Positions 22,690-34,940 of a stretch of 64,000 nucleotides of DNA are shown piece after piece. The notes beneath the pieces were generated by a model. That model did not search any database. It was not told the DNA's origin and saw only the letters and a list, made by a program, of their open reading frames with translations. The stretch's first letter is position 1. Each line of letters opens with the position of its first letter. This DNA comes from Hydnum rufescens UP504 (taxonomy: Eukaryota > Basidiomycota > Agaricomycetes > Cantharellales > Hydnaceae), in contig MU128910.1 in NCBI GenBank assembly GCA_014904985.1, forward strand, positions 199,640-263,639, given 5' to 3'. Made by a program: the position numbers and the translations under genes.

Positions 22690-24690
22690 GTTGTCGATTC
22701 CGTAATCGACGCTTGGGCCAATTATTTTCTTACAATACCCCCCTTCAAGCCCGGCATAATGCGACTCCGACTATGTGACGGTCCGATCTTGCATCTGCGA
22801 GTGCTTTCGTAAGAATATCGGCCGTCATTTCTTCTGTGGGACAGTAAATAAAATTGAAAAATCCGTCTGGCGGATGAAATGAAACCGTATGTCAATGTAT
22901 TTCGTCCGGGCGTGATAATTATCGCCCATAGCAAGTTTTAGAGCGGCTTTATTGTCGCAATACAGAGTCGTAGGGGGGTGGGGGATGTGTACAGGTGTCG
23001 TTCTTCTGTGGCATGTTGCCTTGAGCTCGGGCCTGGCGCATTAAATGGAATTTTGATTGTCGGGGTGACAAATTTGGCATTTCATTCAACAGAAATCTTG
23101 TTCCGTCCCTTCCAATAAATGTTATGGGCATGGGGGCTGTCATTATCATAGCCCACCCAGAATGCTTCATTCGCGCGTTCATCCAGTCTTGATCCGGGGT
23201 CATTATGAACCCAGACTCATTGGCCCCATTCAGGAACATTCGATAAATTCGGCTCTTCATTTATGAGTCGTTCAAGGGGGTCATGTGGCCTAGGACGCGC
23301 GTGGAAGTACGGTCTTTGAGCCATACAACCCAATTTACTGCTTCACCCCTCAGGTTTTTGCGTAATCTATATTGATGTAGCATAGCGTGGGTTCGCTCAA
23401 TAATTCTCCTATTTAAGGACTTGGCAACTCCATTATGCGGTGGGGTATCGTGAGTAGTTAATCGTCGTTCCGTCCCCTGATTATGTAAGAATTTCGCGAA
23501 TGCTGTAGTCGTATATTCGCCTCTGCGGTTAGACCCAAGCCTTCTAATCTGGACACCATGTTGTGTCTTTGCCCATGCTACAAAGTCTTTGTAAGCATCA
23601 ACGGTCTCGTCCTTTGTACGCAATACTTGGAGCTTTGTATATCTTGTTGCGTCGTCCGTAAATGTTATGTAATACGATCGCCCGCCTAATGAGTTAAATG
23701 GTGATGGTTCCCAGACGTCCGTATGAATTTCCTCTCCAGAGGAAAAAGCAAGCGGGGTTATCCTTTCCTTTTTAATTATTCTTCTCGTGGGCTTTGCGTA
23801 TTCACATGAATCGTATCCACAAATTTAATACCCTGGATAACATTGTTCTTGACAGGCGAGCGCGTTGAGTCGATTGAGATGTGGCCCAGCCTCCGATAGA
23901 GCTCTGGGAGCTTAATTTTTTCGTTCGTGGTACTGGCGGCCATCATGTTTGTATGCTCAACTTTGTATAGACCATTGCCGCCCACTGGAACTCCCCCAAT
24001 GATAACACCCTTCGGATCTTTGATTTTGCACAAGGTTCCATCAAATACGACCCTGCGGCCTGGCTTCGTAATCCGATTACTGTAATTGAGACAACCGTGA
24101 GTCCCATTTCCGGAGCATGTAGGGCATCGCGCAATATAACTGGGGTGAATTTCCCGGCGTTTGGGACTTGTATTTCTAAGTCGCCAGTAATCGGGCAGGG
24201 GTCGATAGAGCGGTAATTACTAAATTGCTCTCTGTACGGCGACATGTGTCTTGTTCACCCCTGAATCGTATAATTCGGCGTAAACGGAGGAATTCGTTCG
24301 TGTGTTCGTTTATGGCCACGGTATCCGCATATCTGGCTCGTGCCTCAATTACCTCAGCGTCAGCATGCTCTGTGGCCGTGGCTGTGCTTTCCTCAGCACC
24401 CACCCTAGAGCTTGAGGACCCTTGTGGCCTCTGCCCCTCCTTCCCCCCCTCCCCTTTGGCCCAACAGTCCGCTTTAAAATTTCCCTTCCGGTGGCAGTTA
24501 AAGCACTGTCAATGTTCCTCCAGCCCTTCTTTTTCCCATTAGCATGGTGGAAGACCTCATCATTATTTGATTTGGCTTTCCCCTTTTTCAGGGTTCGCCA
24601 ATCATACTCGTCCGTTACGAGTCGAATTACTCTGTGTCCAGATTGCCGAGTGTGTTCAGTGGCACAGCATTACTAAAGGGGGAGGGTGTG
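22690..24690 (-). mobile_element. Ty1/copia retrotransposon remnant lacking reverse transcriptase
   Basis: Read on the minus strand, broken frames give in order: a Gag zinc knuckle (CFNCHRKGNFKADC, with Asn where the CCHC His belongs, about 24500); a protease-side segment (MSPYREQFSNYRSIDPCPIT); GAG-pre-integrase (LPELYRRLGHIS); the integrase core (23261-23623, with KDFVAWAKTQHGVQIRRLGS and HNGVAKSLNRRIIERTH); an integrase C-terminal piece; then directly the RNase H end (LYCDNKAALKLAMGDNYHAR, ADILTKALADARSD). The reverse transcriptase that should separate the last two is missing, at a junction near 22980. In the integrase the catalytic Asp of D-x-x-G-E-[YF] reads Asn and the catalytic Glu of N-G-x-A-E reads Lys. 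The element is dead. Confidence 0.88.
24637..24682. repeat. 46-bp direct repeat, copy 2, at the copia 5' side
   Basis: Partner of 22614-22659. It could be a remnant of the element's own terminal region or a host motif duplicated by the insertion event. Confidence 0.65.
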
Positions 24691-24974
24691 TCGCTAAGAT
24701 AGAAGATAATCTTTATTCAATTCTTTAATTTTAGAGTTAGGCCTTGGTCGCGGCCGGCCCAAGGCTTCAAGGGGAAGACAAGCTGTCCGGCAAGTATGTA
24801 TCTGCCATGGTCCTGCAGACACCGCCCTTGGCACTCTATCTGGCGGTACATAAGTCGAGAATTACACTGAAATGTGAGAAAAAAAAGGACGAAGACAGCG
24901 AGGTCCGAGGTCTGAATATGTATAATTTTTTACTACAAGTCTTAAGGTTGTAAGTCTACGGGGGACTCTACCGT

Positions 24975-27400
24975 CTACGGGGCTACTACGACTTCAGGGT
25001 CTGGATACAGCATCAACTCTGGCCGCACTTTCTCATCGAATTCTTCGGGCGTGAGCAAGCCAAGCGCCACCGTCGCCTCCTTCAACGTCGTTCCCTCCTT
25101 GTGCGCCTTCTTCGCGCACTTGGCCACATCTACAGACACAGCACAACTCAATTTGTAGAACACATATAAAGAGAAACTTTTTTCACGCACTGTCATATCC
25201 CATGTGACTGTTCAAGATCGTAGCCAGCATGAGCGAGTCGTTCACAAGTTGGGTAATCCGCTTCTCGTTCGCCTGGATGCCGACAACGCAATTCCTCGTG
25301 AAGGAACGTGAAGCTAGGGAAGAAGCGAGCGCGTCAGCGGATGGGAATAGAAATAGAGATGGAAATCTTGTAATCGTAGCCATATTTACCATCGGAGAGC
25401 AATCGAATAGACTGTAAAACGTTCTTAATGATAACGGGCTTGAATACATTCAACTAAGCCACGGAAAGCTTCGGATAAGTGTTTCGATGATGACTGCATG
25501 GTAGTACGGGACCAACCTCAAATTGACCCATACTTCCAGAAATCGAGACCGTGGCGTTGTTACCCATCACTTGGGCAGCGACCATGGTCAGCGCCTCGCA
25601 CTGCGTGGGGTTCACCTTGCCAGGCATGATAGATGACCCCGGCTCATTCTCGGGAAGACTCAGCTCGCCCAAGCCACACCGTGGTCCGGACCCCAGATAT
25701 CGAATGTCGTTCGCGATCTTCATAAGCGACACGGCCACAACGTTCAATGCACCATGGGCTTCCACCAGGGCATCGTGAGTCGCAAGTGCTTCAAACTATT
25801 TCCGGGCCAAACCATTAGCGTGATCACTCGCAAGGCAGGCACCACGAACCTTGTTTGGGCCGTGACAAATTGGTGCCCCGTAATATTCGAGATTTCCACC
25901 GCAATCTTCACATCAAATCCCTTTTTCGTATTTAAACCCTGCGGTATCACGGTCGAATCAGGAAATTATGTCTCCAGGAGTGAGAGCCTAGGAGGACTTA
26001 CCGTGCCAACGGCAGTTCCGCCTTGCGCAAGCATGCTTAAGCGGGGGAGGACCCCCTCTACTCTAGAAATACCGTTCTTCACCTGTTGTACATAGCCACT
26101 GAACTCTTGCCCAAGAGTCAACGGTGTCGCATCCTGCAAATGTGTGCGCCCGATTTTAATAATACTGTCAAAGGCCTTGGATTTGGCGTGCAATGCGTAT
26201 TGCAATCCCTTCAACGCCGGGATCAGCCCCTCTTTAATCTCGAGAACGGCCGCGACGTGCATTGCTGTCGGGAAACTAGTAGAAAAAAAGGGGTTGGAGT
26301 AAGACTTTGAAATATGGGATGGAGAGGAAAAGAGGACGGACGTGTCATTACTGCTTTGACTCATGTTAACATGGTCATTAGGATGTACGGGATTCTTCGA
26401 CCCGAGTTCCCCACCCAAAATCTCAATAGCACGATTCGAGATAACCTCAAGGCAACATTGAATCCATCAGCTCCGTGTTCCCTATAAGCATAGACGGGGG
26501 AAGAAGAAAAGGCAAGGTCCTACTCACTTCGTTCGCATTCATATTACTTTGTGTTCCGCTTCCTGTTTGGAACACCACCAATGGGAACTCATCAATGAGT
26601 TTCCCAGAAATAACCTGGAAGATGGCCGGGGAGAAATAGAGGATTCAATATGATTACAAGGAAATTTTCGGGGGATGAGGACCGCGAGTGCGGATGCGGA
26701 TGAATACAGGGGAGAGGGAAAGAGACTGTGCACTTACGTCGTCAGCAGCCTGGTTGATTGCATTCCCAATTTTGGGATCGAGGCCGTAGGTCATATTGAC
26801 TCTTGCCGCAGCCTTCTTGAGGACACCGAACGCCTTGATTAGGGGTGGTGGGAGACGCTCGGTTGGGCCGCCGATATCAAAGTTCTGCAGAGACCTAGGG
26901 AGTATTCCATGCATTGGAAAGTCGTGTGTATCAAGTAAGGGGGCCGGGGAGCAGAGGGTGTTAGAAGCTTGGCGATAAAACCATACATGCTGAACGAACC
27001 GTTGAGTCTGAGCCCCCCAGTAACGATTGGCGGGAACCATGAGGTCTCCAAATGTGTCTCGTTCATTGCGAAATACCGCTCCGGACTGGGAGAGTCGCCG
27101 TGTTTGTAGATAAATCCGCAAGCACGCAGAAGAAGAGAGTTGTATGGAGTGAGTAAGGGTGCCCTCTCCCTTGCAACCGATAGAATGGGAGAGAAAGGAA
27201 CGTACCATCATTGGTTGAAGTGTAGTGGAAAAGCGCCGTGAAGAGTCACGTATAGAGATCAAAGATCGAGCCTATAGATAGATAGTGGGAAAATACGAAA
27301 TTGCGCCCAGGTCAGTACATCACATGCCGCACTGGCGGCGCAAACAAGGAACATTAACAAAATCATAACTCACACGATAAGCCATGCCTAGTCTGATCAT
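24975..27400 (-). CDS. FUM1: Fumarate hydratase class II, mitochondrial
   Basis: TCA-cycle enzyme converting fumarate to L-malate. The start at 27400 gives MIRLGMAYR (exon 27374-27400), joined in phase to [20 protein letters not shown] (exon 27206-27271). Together these form an Arg/Ser-rich mitochondrial presequence. The enzyme follows: [91 protein letters not shown], then the family signature [17 protein letters not shown] with the active-site loop Ser, and [19 protein letters not shown] before the stop at 24975. About ten introns interrupt it. All conserved catalytic blocks are present, so it should be functional. Its 3' end lies about 300 bp from the copia remnant. Confidence 0.95.
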
Positions 27401-28850
27401 TGTGCCGCTGTGCTTGTCCGGGAGTGTTGCAAGTAGTAGCTCTAGATTATGAGAAGAGACGTAAAAGTCTCTAGGCAAGAGTCGAGTGCTCGAATTCTGC
27501 GGAGAGGATCCTTTAAGGAAATAGAATACAGCCCAGCCTAGCAATCGCTTAATAAATCCTCTCGAGGACCACTCCCGGGTGGAACCGGAATATCTCCCGT
27601 TTACCTCCGTGTCCCGTTGCCTAAATCGTGTCACGACTTTGCTTTGCATTGCCAAGGCCCACCAGCCACCTAATGTTGATTATTGCGCTCTTGTCAGTGA
27701 ACTCCTTCAACTGTTCTAGCCCCAGTTCACTGGCGCTTTGAGGACTCGGGTGAGGCATCTCGCCCACTTCAAGATGTGACCAACCCAACCGTGTGCCTTC
27801 AGGCACGATTTCGCCAAACGCTACCTCCACACTTCGTTTCTTTGTAGTGAGTCTCGTACGGGAATACTGGCTGGCTGGATGGGACACCTCCGCCGTGCAC
27901 ATTACTATTTGGCAGCCACAAAAACGCCAAGAGCGTTCGCTATATCCTCATCCAGTCTCATCCATCTCGAGTCAATCGTCGGCATCGAAGAGGGTTGTGT
28001 GTCAGGTGCTTTACTGGCCACCCTCGTCGCATATATTACCTAGGACCGAGGATTTTCTAGCTCAAAGTGCATCTCACACCACGGAATCTTAATATCCTAC
28101 TTGTCTTACAGCGTTCCTCTTGTACGACTTTACTCGCAAGGTCTCTAACAGATTTTGAGCCCCGCACTATCGATCCCCTTTCTGCTCTGGGAGCCGGGTG
28201 CACCCTGCCCCTCTCTTTTACACTATAAAGCCCCACACGAGCGCGAGGGGCAATATCGTTTAATTTTGTTCGGCGTAGACTGTATTTGTCCCACCCGAAA
28301 ATGACGCCTTCGCATAAACGGACCCGCAGCGGGGTCACCGTTCCCCCGCCATAATGACAAGCGTCGAATTTCCTTGTATTGTCTATTGTCTGACATCTAA
28401 ATCGACGCCAAAACACAGACGCAGCTGGATTGCCCCTTGCCACTTTAGGATAGGGCAAAGTATTCAGTTCGCCTCGCCCCAGCTCAATACTTTCTGACTG
28501 CTGAGATCGGTCACTGTATGCGCTCACACAGTTCCCGTCCTCTCTTTGGTCCCTGGGACCGCGGCGATCACTGGCATCAATGAAGAAGTGTGTTCGGTAA
28601 TAGGCGCTGGGCGTTTCCCTCCACTTGAGTCGTACAAATTTAATGTATTTTTTTCATGAATTATGGCGTACGAACAAGACGCGTATCGCAGCATGGACAA
28701 CACAGGAACAGTTACATTGAACTGTGGTCCAACCTCCTTCATGTTGGGGTAATAGGCACTTCAAACATATATAAAGTGCACCCCCGCGCACGCAAACAAA
28801 AAAAAAGGAAACGCAAAACAAGCAGTGAAAGGAACCAAAATATGGAGCCC
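27401..28850. other. Intergenic between FUM1 and ARS2, possible small minus-strand gene
   Basis: On the minus strand, MPTIDSRWMRLDEDIANALG (about 27990-27930) and RTRLTTKKRSVEVAFGEIVP to LEQLKEFTDKSAIINIRW (about 27870-27660) have natural composition and may be exons of a small gene. I recognise no family and could not establish a start or splicing. Confidence 0.25.
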
Positions 28851-31800
28851 TCAATAAGTCAACTCCACGTCACCCTCGGCCATGCGATCGATATCGTAGT
28901 AGCTGACCTTGCGACCAGCAGCTGCCCTAGGATCCTCACGGGCGTCAGGAGGCGGAGGGCCGCCTATGGCGGGTGTGCCCATTGAGTCCACGTTCAGACT
29001 AGCCCTACGACCCCTGCGTGCGCCAGGACCTGGTTCCAACGTTGCCGTAACAGCTGCAGGAGGGCTTGGGAGGCAGACCGTCAAAGGACGCTCGGGGACC
29101 ATGGCCTCCGTGGCCACCAGCAGCAAAATCCCCAAGACGATCGGAGAGCTTGCGTCCTGGTGGAGGACTTCGACTCTTGGGGGGCGCAGGTCCTTCATAG
29201 TAGCCGTAACCACGTGGAGGGGGAGCGGGGGGGTAATCGTAATAACCACCGCGTGATGGAGGCGCAAAATAATCGTACCCATATGGGGTGGGCGCATAAT
29301 AGTTTTGAGGGGGGTACTGGGGATACGAATTACTGCCACTGCGAGAACGGCCATCAGGGACACCAAGAGGGCGTGCTGCTTGCCGAAGGCCATAGGCTTC
29401 AGGTGGTGCTTGCTGCCCATTTCCAGAGGAAGGGGGTGCATGACTAAATGGCTGAATTTTATGAGGATCGAGAGCAAAATTGTTGAAGAAAGTAAGCTGC
29501 ATCTGGGTCTATGACGTCAGGCTGGGAATCGTTCCACGATACCGTCGAGCTCACCTCCTCTAGTTGCTTGACCAATTCAGGATGCTTCGTCACAATATGC
29601 TTCTGTACGAAGCTTGTCGCCTTGAATAGTTTGTTGCACGACTTGCAGCGGAATTTGCCCTCATCTTCTTGCTTGACATGGGGTTCAACGGCTTTTCCCA
29701 GTTCCCTGAACGCTGCAAGTTAGCTTGACGCAAAAAGAAGGCCAAAGCCAAGCCACTGACTCTTCATAAGACTTGCCACCATGGTCACGGGGATCGACAG
29801 AGTCACGCTCTATTAGGAGGCTAGTTTTTTGATCTATCATTTCCTCCCAACGATCGTCTACGGCTTGAAAGTCACCATTCCATGCAGGAGGCGAAACTCG
29901 AGTCATCTTACCTCTTCCATGATCACCTGGAGACAAGGGGCGTCGGATATGCTGAATACACTTCCGTTGCAACTCCTCCACATGATCAGTTATTGCTGAA
30001 CAATAGTAACAACAATTAAAGGCGGTACGTAGATATGCGAGGTACAGATCGAGCGTGATCTCATTCTGGAAACAACACTCAGCCTCGAAAATGACGAGCT
30101 GGATGAGACTCACCTTTTTCGCCGTTAAAGCCAGCTCATCATGGTCATCATTTACCATGTATTGATCTTGCAGGTCCCCGAACAGTTTTTCGAGCCTACT
30201 CTCGACGGCTACGGTCCCACGATCCTTGGACTCTTGTGGTCCATCAACGGACATCTCACCGTCGACATTTGGTTCCGGATCACCCTCTGTAGCCTCTTCA
30301 GTATCATCAGGTAGCTCTCCGCCTTGACTTTTCTTCAAATTGCGAGGCTCCGGTAATTTTTCGGGAAGCCTAGCAAGGTTACTGGCTTCCTCCTCGAGAA
30401 TAGATACGAGTTTCTTCACTGCTACAAGGTCCTTCTCGATACGCTCAGGACGACTGGCACACTCAGGGGTGTAGCGAGCTCTAGCAGTAAAGGGACGAGT
30501 ACTGTGGGTGACGTGAAGTTTGAAACCTTCAATCTGCTCATCGACGCTACGTTAGAGGGAGAGGGTCCGGTCTTGTAAGCACACACACTTTTTCTTCCCC
30601 AAGCTTATCGATCACTGCTGTCATATCTGCATCCTCTCTGAATTTGATCCATCCCGCACGGTAATAATTCCTCTTTTGCATTGTGTCGCCTAAAGCAAGG
30701 TGAACAAAACCGGGAGCAATGCGACAAATCTAATGACGAAACGTTAGGCCCTTAATTACAAAGCACTGACGTATGGCGCTCACTCTTTCCAGCTTGACTC
30801 GGCCAATATCCGGAGGAATAGTTCTGATCAACACCTGGTTCCCTTCAGGAAGCACGCTGACTTCGTCGTCGCGAAGCTTGGCCTTGAAACCATCAGGCTC
30901 AAGCCCCCCAGCCTTCTTGCCGTTGAGGTGACCGTTGGATTGAATGTTATTATCGGCAGATGGGAGTTCGTCATCGCCTTCAGGGGTCTCTTCGACTTTT
31001 AACCTCTTCCGCCGATGGTATTTCAGTATCTCCATTGGGAGAAATGGGAGAGGCCTCAGGCATAGATGTTTCTGGCCGACCCAGTATTGGATCATGTCCG
31101 CCCTCATCAAGTTCGCTGATGAAATTCGAAACTCGTCCCAGCCACCCTTCTCTTCGAACGCGTAGTCGCAAATTTACGTAGGGCTCAGCAGGGTTGTATT
31201 TTTCGTTGAACCAGGGGGAAGCTTTGTGATAATTGAACATAGTGGCCATCTGTGGGAAATCCATTATTGGAAGACAAGCTCTTCTTTATCAAGCCACTGA
31301 CCTGCTTGGAGATCATAACTTTCCGGTACCTTTCGTACCTCCTCCTTAGGCCATTGGGCTGACCATTGGAATCCCTGGGGCCATCGGGTCCCTCGTCAGC
31401 TAGGTACTCGTCCGGGTGGGTTGCTTGGAACCAGTCTGCAAAGGCGCGAAAGTTCGCCGGAACATCTAATTCGTATGGGTCAGGGAACCTAGAGCCCCCG
31501 CCGCGGGGTGGATAACTTCCGGGGGATCGTGCACGTCCTAAACCACGATAATCTTTAGATGCGAGGCTGGAGAAGAGGGCCCCAGTAACGGCCACCCAGG
31601 GACACTTACCATCATCGTAGCGGGGACGTGGGTCGTAGCGATCTCGTTCATGCGGAGAATACGAACGGCGTCGCTTGCGACGAGCTGTAAGAGTGTACAT
31701 GAAGAGTTGATCAGACTCTCAGAGACAATAGCCACGAACCGTCATCGAGAACGGGACTCCTGCTTCTTCCACGAGTCGCTAGGCGGCGCCTGTCCCACTC

Positions 31801-31998
31801 TGCCCAGTCGCGTTCCCGATCGTAGTCCGAAGGATAGTGCCGATCTCGACCGTAGCCGTCTCTGTCATACGGGTACTGGTCTGGAGGGTAAGCCTCAAAG
31901 TATCGCCTACCGTCATATATGCTTCGCCGATCTGGGGATCCCGAACGCGATACGGGGATGGGTGGCACGTCGCCAGAAGGAGGTGGCCAGATGGACAT
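28851..31998 (-). CDS. ARS2: ARS2 / SERRATE-type RNA effector
   Basis: Nuclear cap-binding-complex partner that routes Pol II transcripts and, in plants and animals, supports small-RNA biogenesis. The start at 31998 (MSIWPPPSGDVPPIPVSR) opens an Arg/Asp/Tyr-rich region, followed by DPYELDVPANFRAFADWFQA and YERYRKVMISKQ, then MATMFNYHKASPWFNEKYNP. An acidic linker follows, then LIRTIPPDIGRVKLE and AGWIKFREDADMTAVIDKLG (RRM-like), helical domains, and a C2H2-type finger (FRCKSCNKLFKATSFVQKHI, VTKHPELV). After this comes LTFFNNFALDPHKIQPFSHA and a Gly/Tyr/Pro-rich tail ending VAEGDVELTY-like (MAEGDVELTY). At about 29050-29080 the reading frame changes by one base without a possible intron. That is either an assembly indel or a frameshift in the low-complexity tail. 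Confidence 0.92.
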
Positions 31999-32257
31999 GC
32001 CAGCAGGGAATAGAAGAAAGCTAGGTTATCAAAAGTAGAAGATGAAGCAAAGAGGCGTAAATTCCAAGTAGTTCATAGACGTGAGAGGAGATAGAAATGG
32101 GTTGGACAGCATGAGGGCTGAGTCGAATGTCCATGGTGGAAGAGAGACGAACAGACCTCTTGCTTAATCTCTCCTTGTAGCGGGAGCTGAGTCCGAGCTC
32201 GGTGCTGGCGCGGATTTAACCAGGATGCTTATGTCAGCGGACACCCCAAACATTATT

Positions 32258-33254
32258 TCAGAATATCTGTCCTATTACTTCTGCTAGGTCATGATCATGT
32301 ATGGAATTCCCTCCACCATGTTCCGGAGCCACCGGTCGCGATCTGCCGTCCTTCTTCCCGTCTGTCCGTCGCACTTTTTCAGGATGGGACACTGTGGAGG
32401 ATGCAACACCAGTCTCATCGTGTTTCCGTTTTCTTTCCTCTCGCTTTGCCAAAACACGAGCAAGCTCCACATTTTTGAGATAATCTCGCTGCTCTGCCTT
32501 GGATTGCGTAAGTTCGACTCGCAGTCGAGCGGTATGTGAAGCCGCCTCGTGAGCTGCCCAAGAACAATGGTAAGGATAGAGTGGAAGCGGGATACGAGGC
32601 GATTACATACCGACTTGTTCGGTGAGCATGTTCCACTTAAATCGAGGGAGATATTTCATCGTCCAAATATCGTCATGCCATCGAGTGCCCTTTTTACCGC
32701 CGATGGGCTGACCGTTGAGCATCTCGCAACTGCTCGCCCAACTCGCTTATCCAAAAATTCTACCCAGCCTTCGGTGTAATGTGCCTTTTTCGTAGATGTA
32801 TATTTACGTCGCAAATGGGCACGCTTTGGGTCTTGAGTGGATGTAGAATACAGAACATAAGCAGATGGTATGCGAACACAAAAACTGAAGCGGACGCACC
32901 TTCCTGTTGAAGATACACGCGCCCAACTTGTCCATGTGCGCTCATAAGATGTCTAACTTTGGATGGGCGCATGGCTGGTGGTATCCGGGAAATATACACC
33001 ACACCTGTGCGCGCCTGGGCAGCTTCGAATTCAGCGAGCGCTTCGGCCGTAAGTGGCTTGACGACGCGATCATCAGAAGCATTTTCTTCCTCGACCTTTT
33101 CCTCTTCACTGCTTCCGGATCCAGAGCCATCCTCTGTCTCCACTTCGGGAGTCCTTGTATCACGTCGACCCCGCAAATGCTTAGAAGTCGGTGGAGGTTT
33201 CTCCAGGTGAGGAGACGGGGTCGACGAGGGTTCTGTTTCTCGCAAGGTCTCCAT
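32258..33254 (-). CDS. ESF2: 18S rRNA factor Esf2 / ABT1, one frameshift
   Basis: Nucleolar RRM protein of early small-subunit processing that stimulates the helicase Dbp8. The start at 33254 gives an acidic, Ser-rich N-terminus, then [20 protein letters not shown] and [16 protein letters not shown]. After an intron come [20 protein letters not shown] and DKRVGRAVA. After a one-base frame change near 32722-32728 the next block is [20 protein letters not shown], then [18 protein letters not shown] last exon is a basic coiled-coil-like tail ([20 protein letters not shown]) ending at 32258. The conserved block runs straight across the frame change, so a single-base deletion (biological or technical) is the simplest reading. 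A tRNA-His lies 78 bp upstream. Confidence 0.9.
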
Positions 33255-33331
33255 AGCAAGCTAAAATGAAGGAAGCTGATTGAATACCGGCTAGATCCGC
33301 GGAAGGGCACGGGGTTATAACGAAAAAAATG

Positions 33332-33413
33332 TGTCACTACCAGGAATCGAACCTGGATCGCCACGGACACTACTATCCACAACGTGGCGTCTTAACCATT
33401 GGACGATGGTGAC
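33332..33413 (-). tRNA. tRNA-His (GTG), second copy, about 10-nt intron
   Basis: The exons match the tRNA-His at 18212-18292 base for base, including the GTG anticodon and the acceptor mismatch. The intron here reads about ATAGTAGTGT instead of ACAACTTGT and is one base longer. Confidence 0.92.
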
Positions 33414-33865
33414 CTAGTCCATTGATCTCAATGTAATAATTCTTGGATGCCAAAGCCAAAACAATCCACTTTGGCCACTTCGACTGAATCTGATCTGTCA
33501 AGTTCATACACTATGACCTTGACTATTCAGTCTCTTCGCTGGTTGCGGAGTTTGGCGCGTGAGAATCCCGGCCGGCTGTGCGGGAGGGCGGGCAATCGGG
33601 ATACAGTAAGGGGGGACTCACAACTTAGCACCACCAAAAACCACACCATAATTAGCAGCACCAGGTGAGGGAGGAAAGACAAACAGGAGTGTCTCCCCCA
33701 GCGCTCCGACTACCGGCAGGAGCAGTGAGATGCAATGAAACGACGAAACAATGAAACGAAGCGGAAGCAAAAGGTTCGGCTGGCGGCGTAGGACGTGGTT
33801 GCGCGGGTGCCTCGTAAGTAGGGTCGTTCCCAGCCTCTTGACATCCAAGGGCTAGACTGAACCCA
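33414..33865 (+). repeat. 3' part of the tRNA-head repeat block, upstream of copy A unit
   Basis: From about 33605 the text (GGGACTCACAACTTAGCACC, then GCAGTGAGATGCAATGAAAC and CCCAGCCTCTTGACAT) matches blocks at 41105-41345, 57180-57330 and, inverted, 48340-48560. The tRNA-like head seen at 40665 is absent here. Confidence 0.7.
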
Positions 33866-34940
33866 AAGGATGAATACATAGTATCGTTACTTATCTAATC
33901 AAGCAAGCTCGACCCACCTGGTCCTCTCACTCTTTTGCACCTCCCTGATGGTTCTTTCCGCGAAGTGCTCAATTGGGGCCCACCTTTGTCCAATACGCAC
34001 GAAATCCACATAGCTTGGAATACTTCACTTGCAGAATAGCTCGAAGGGTTTAAACCAGCATTCCCTCTTGCCAAGGTTTTTCCTTTCTCTTTCTATCACA
34101 CTTTCACGCGCCTTTCGGACCATCCTTCGCTCTATGGTATGGTATGGAGGCACTACTGCCAGTAGGGGGGCATGATTAAATCACCTCCACCCAACTTCAG
34201 CCGTCCACATTGTCCTTTCCTGGGAACTCGAGGCCTATCTAGTGGAGCAACCACCCTCATTGTGAATGGTGGAACCCATAAGTATATGATGTTGTGATAG
34301 GGGTTGAATATTCTGGGCCGTCCTCATGTATCATAAAGTATGCTTCCTCTACTCCAGGCGGCCGGTGCTTGGGCCCATCTTGTGTATAGTATTTTGAAGG
34401 ACTCGCTGTGATACTAGAACAGTGAATACTGTCTTTATGAAAAGAACTGAGGAGCAGTTAACAGGAGAGAACCATATATGTATAACCAGGTGAGGTCGGG
34501 TACTCTTGATACACGGGCGATGATGATGATGATGTTATCAGTTTTACGTACGTATCCGTGCCAAGAAGGCGTATGCAGTACTATGTAACTACGAGATATG
34601 TGGTAGCCGTGGGTTGTGGGTGGAGGCTGGAGTAGAGTGAGAAAGCAGAAGGGAGGAGAAATAGGGGGGTGTTCGGCGCATAGAGGTAGCTTGGGGGGAA
34701 TTGAGAGGGGGTAACTACAGCTGTGTGAGTAGAATAGGATGAAGAAAGGGGCAAGAAGAGAAAAAAAAAAAGGAGGGATATACGAGTAGACAAAGAAGAC
34801 ATAATGCATAAGTGAGCATAGGCCAAAAATCTAAGGGGTACTGATACGCGGGCGAAGGAAATCGTAAAAGTGGTCTGATAAATCCGATCCGGCTGACTTC
34901 CAACATAGTAGTCAGTTCCGATGGTATCCTTGGTGGAGTG
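33866..34940 (-). repeat. Conserved non-coding 3' flank of copy A
   Basis: About 1.1 kb downstream of the gene, repeated almost base for base at 37469-38531 and in diverged or interrupted form at 41380-42627, 48990-49955, 53870-54772 and 58200-58795. Short open frames inside it differ from copy to copy and are not coding. It defines the left edge of each array unit. Confidence 0.8.

Noticed and set aside
28909..29447. Plus-strand frames opposite the ARS2 C-terminus
   Set aside because: They are antisense shadows of a Gly/Pro/Tyr-rich coding region.
34520..34536. GATGATGATGATG tract in unit A, also in B and C
   Set aside because: Short trinucleotide run inherited with the unit; not a separate element.
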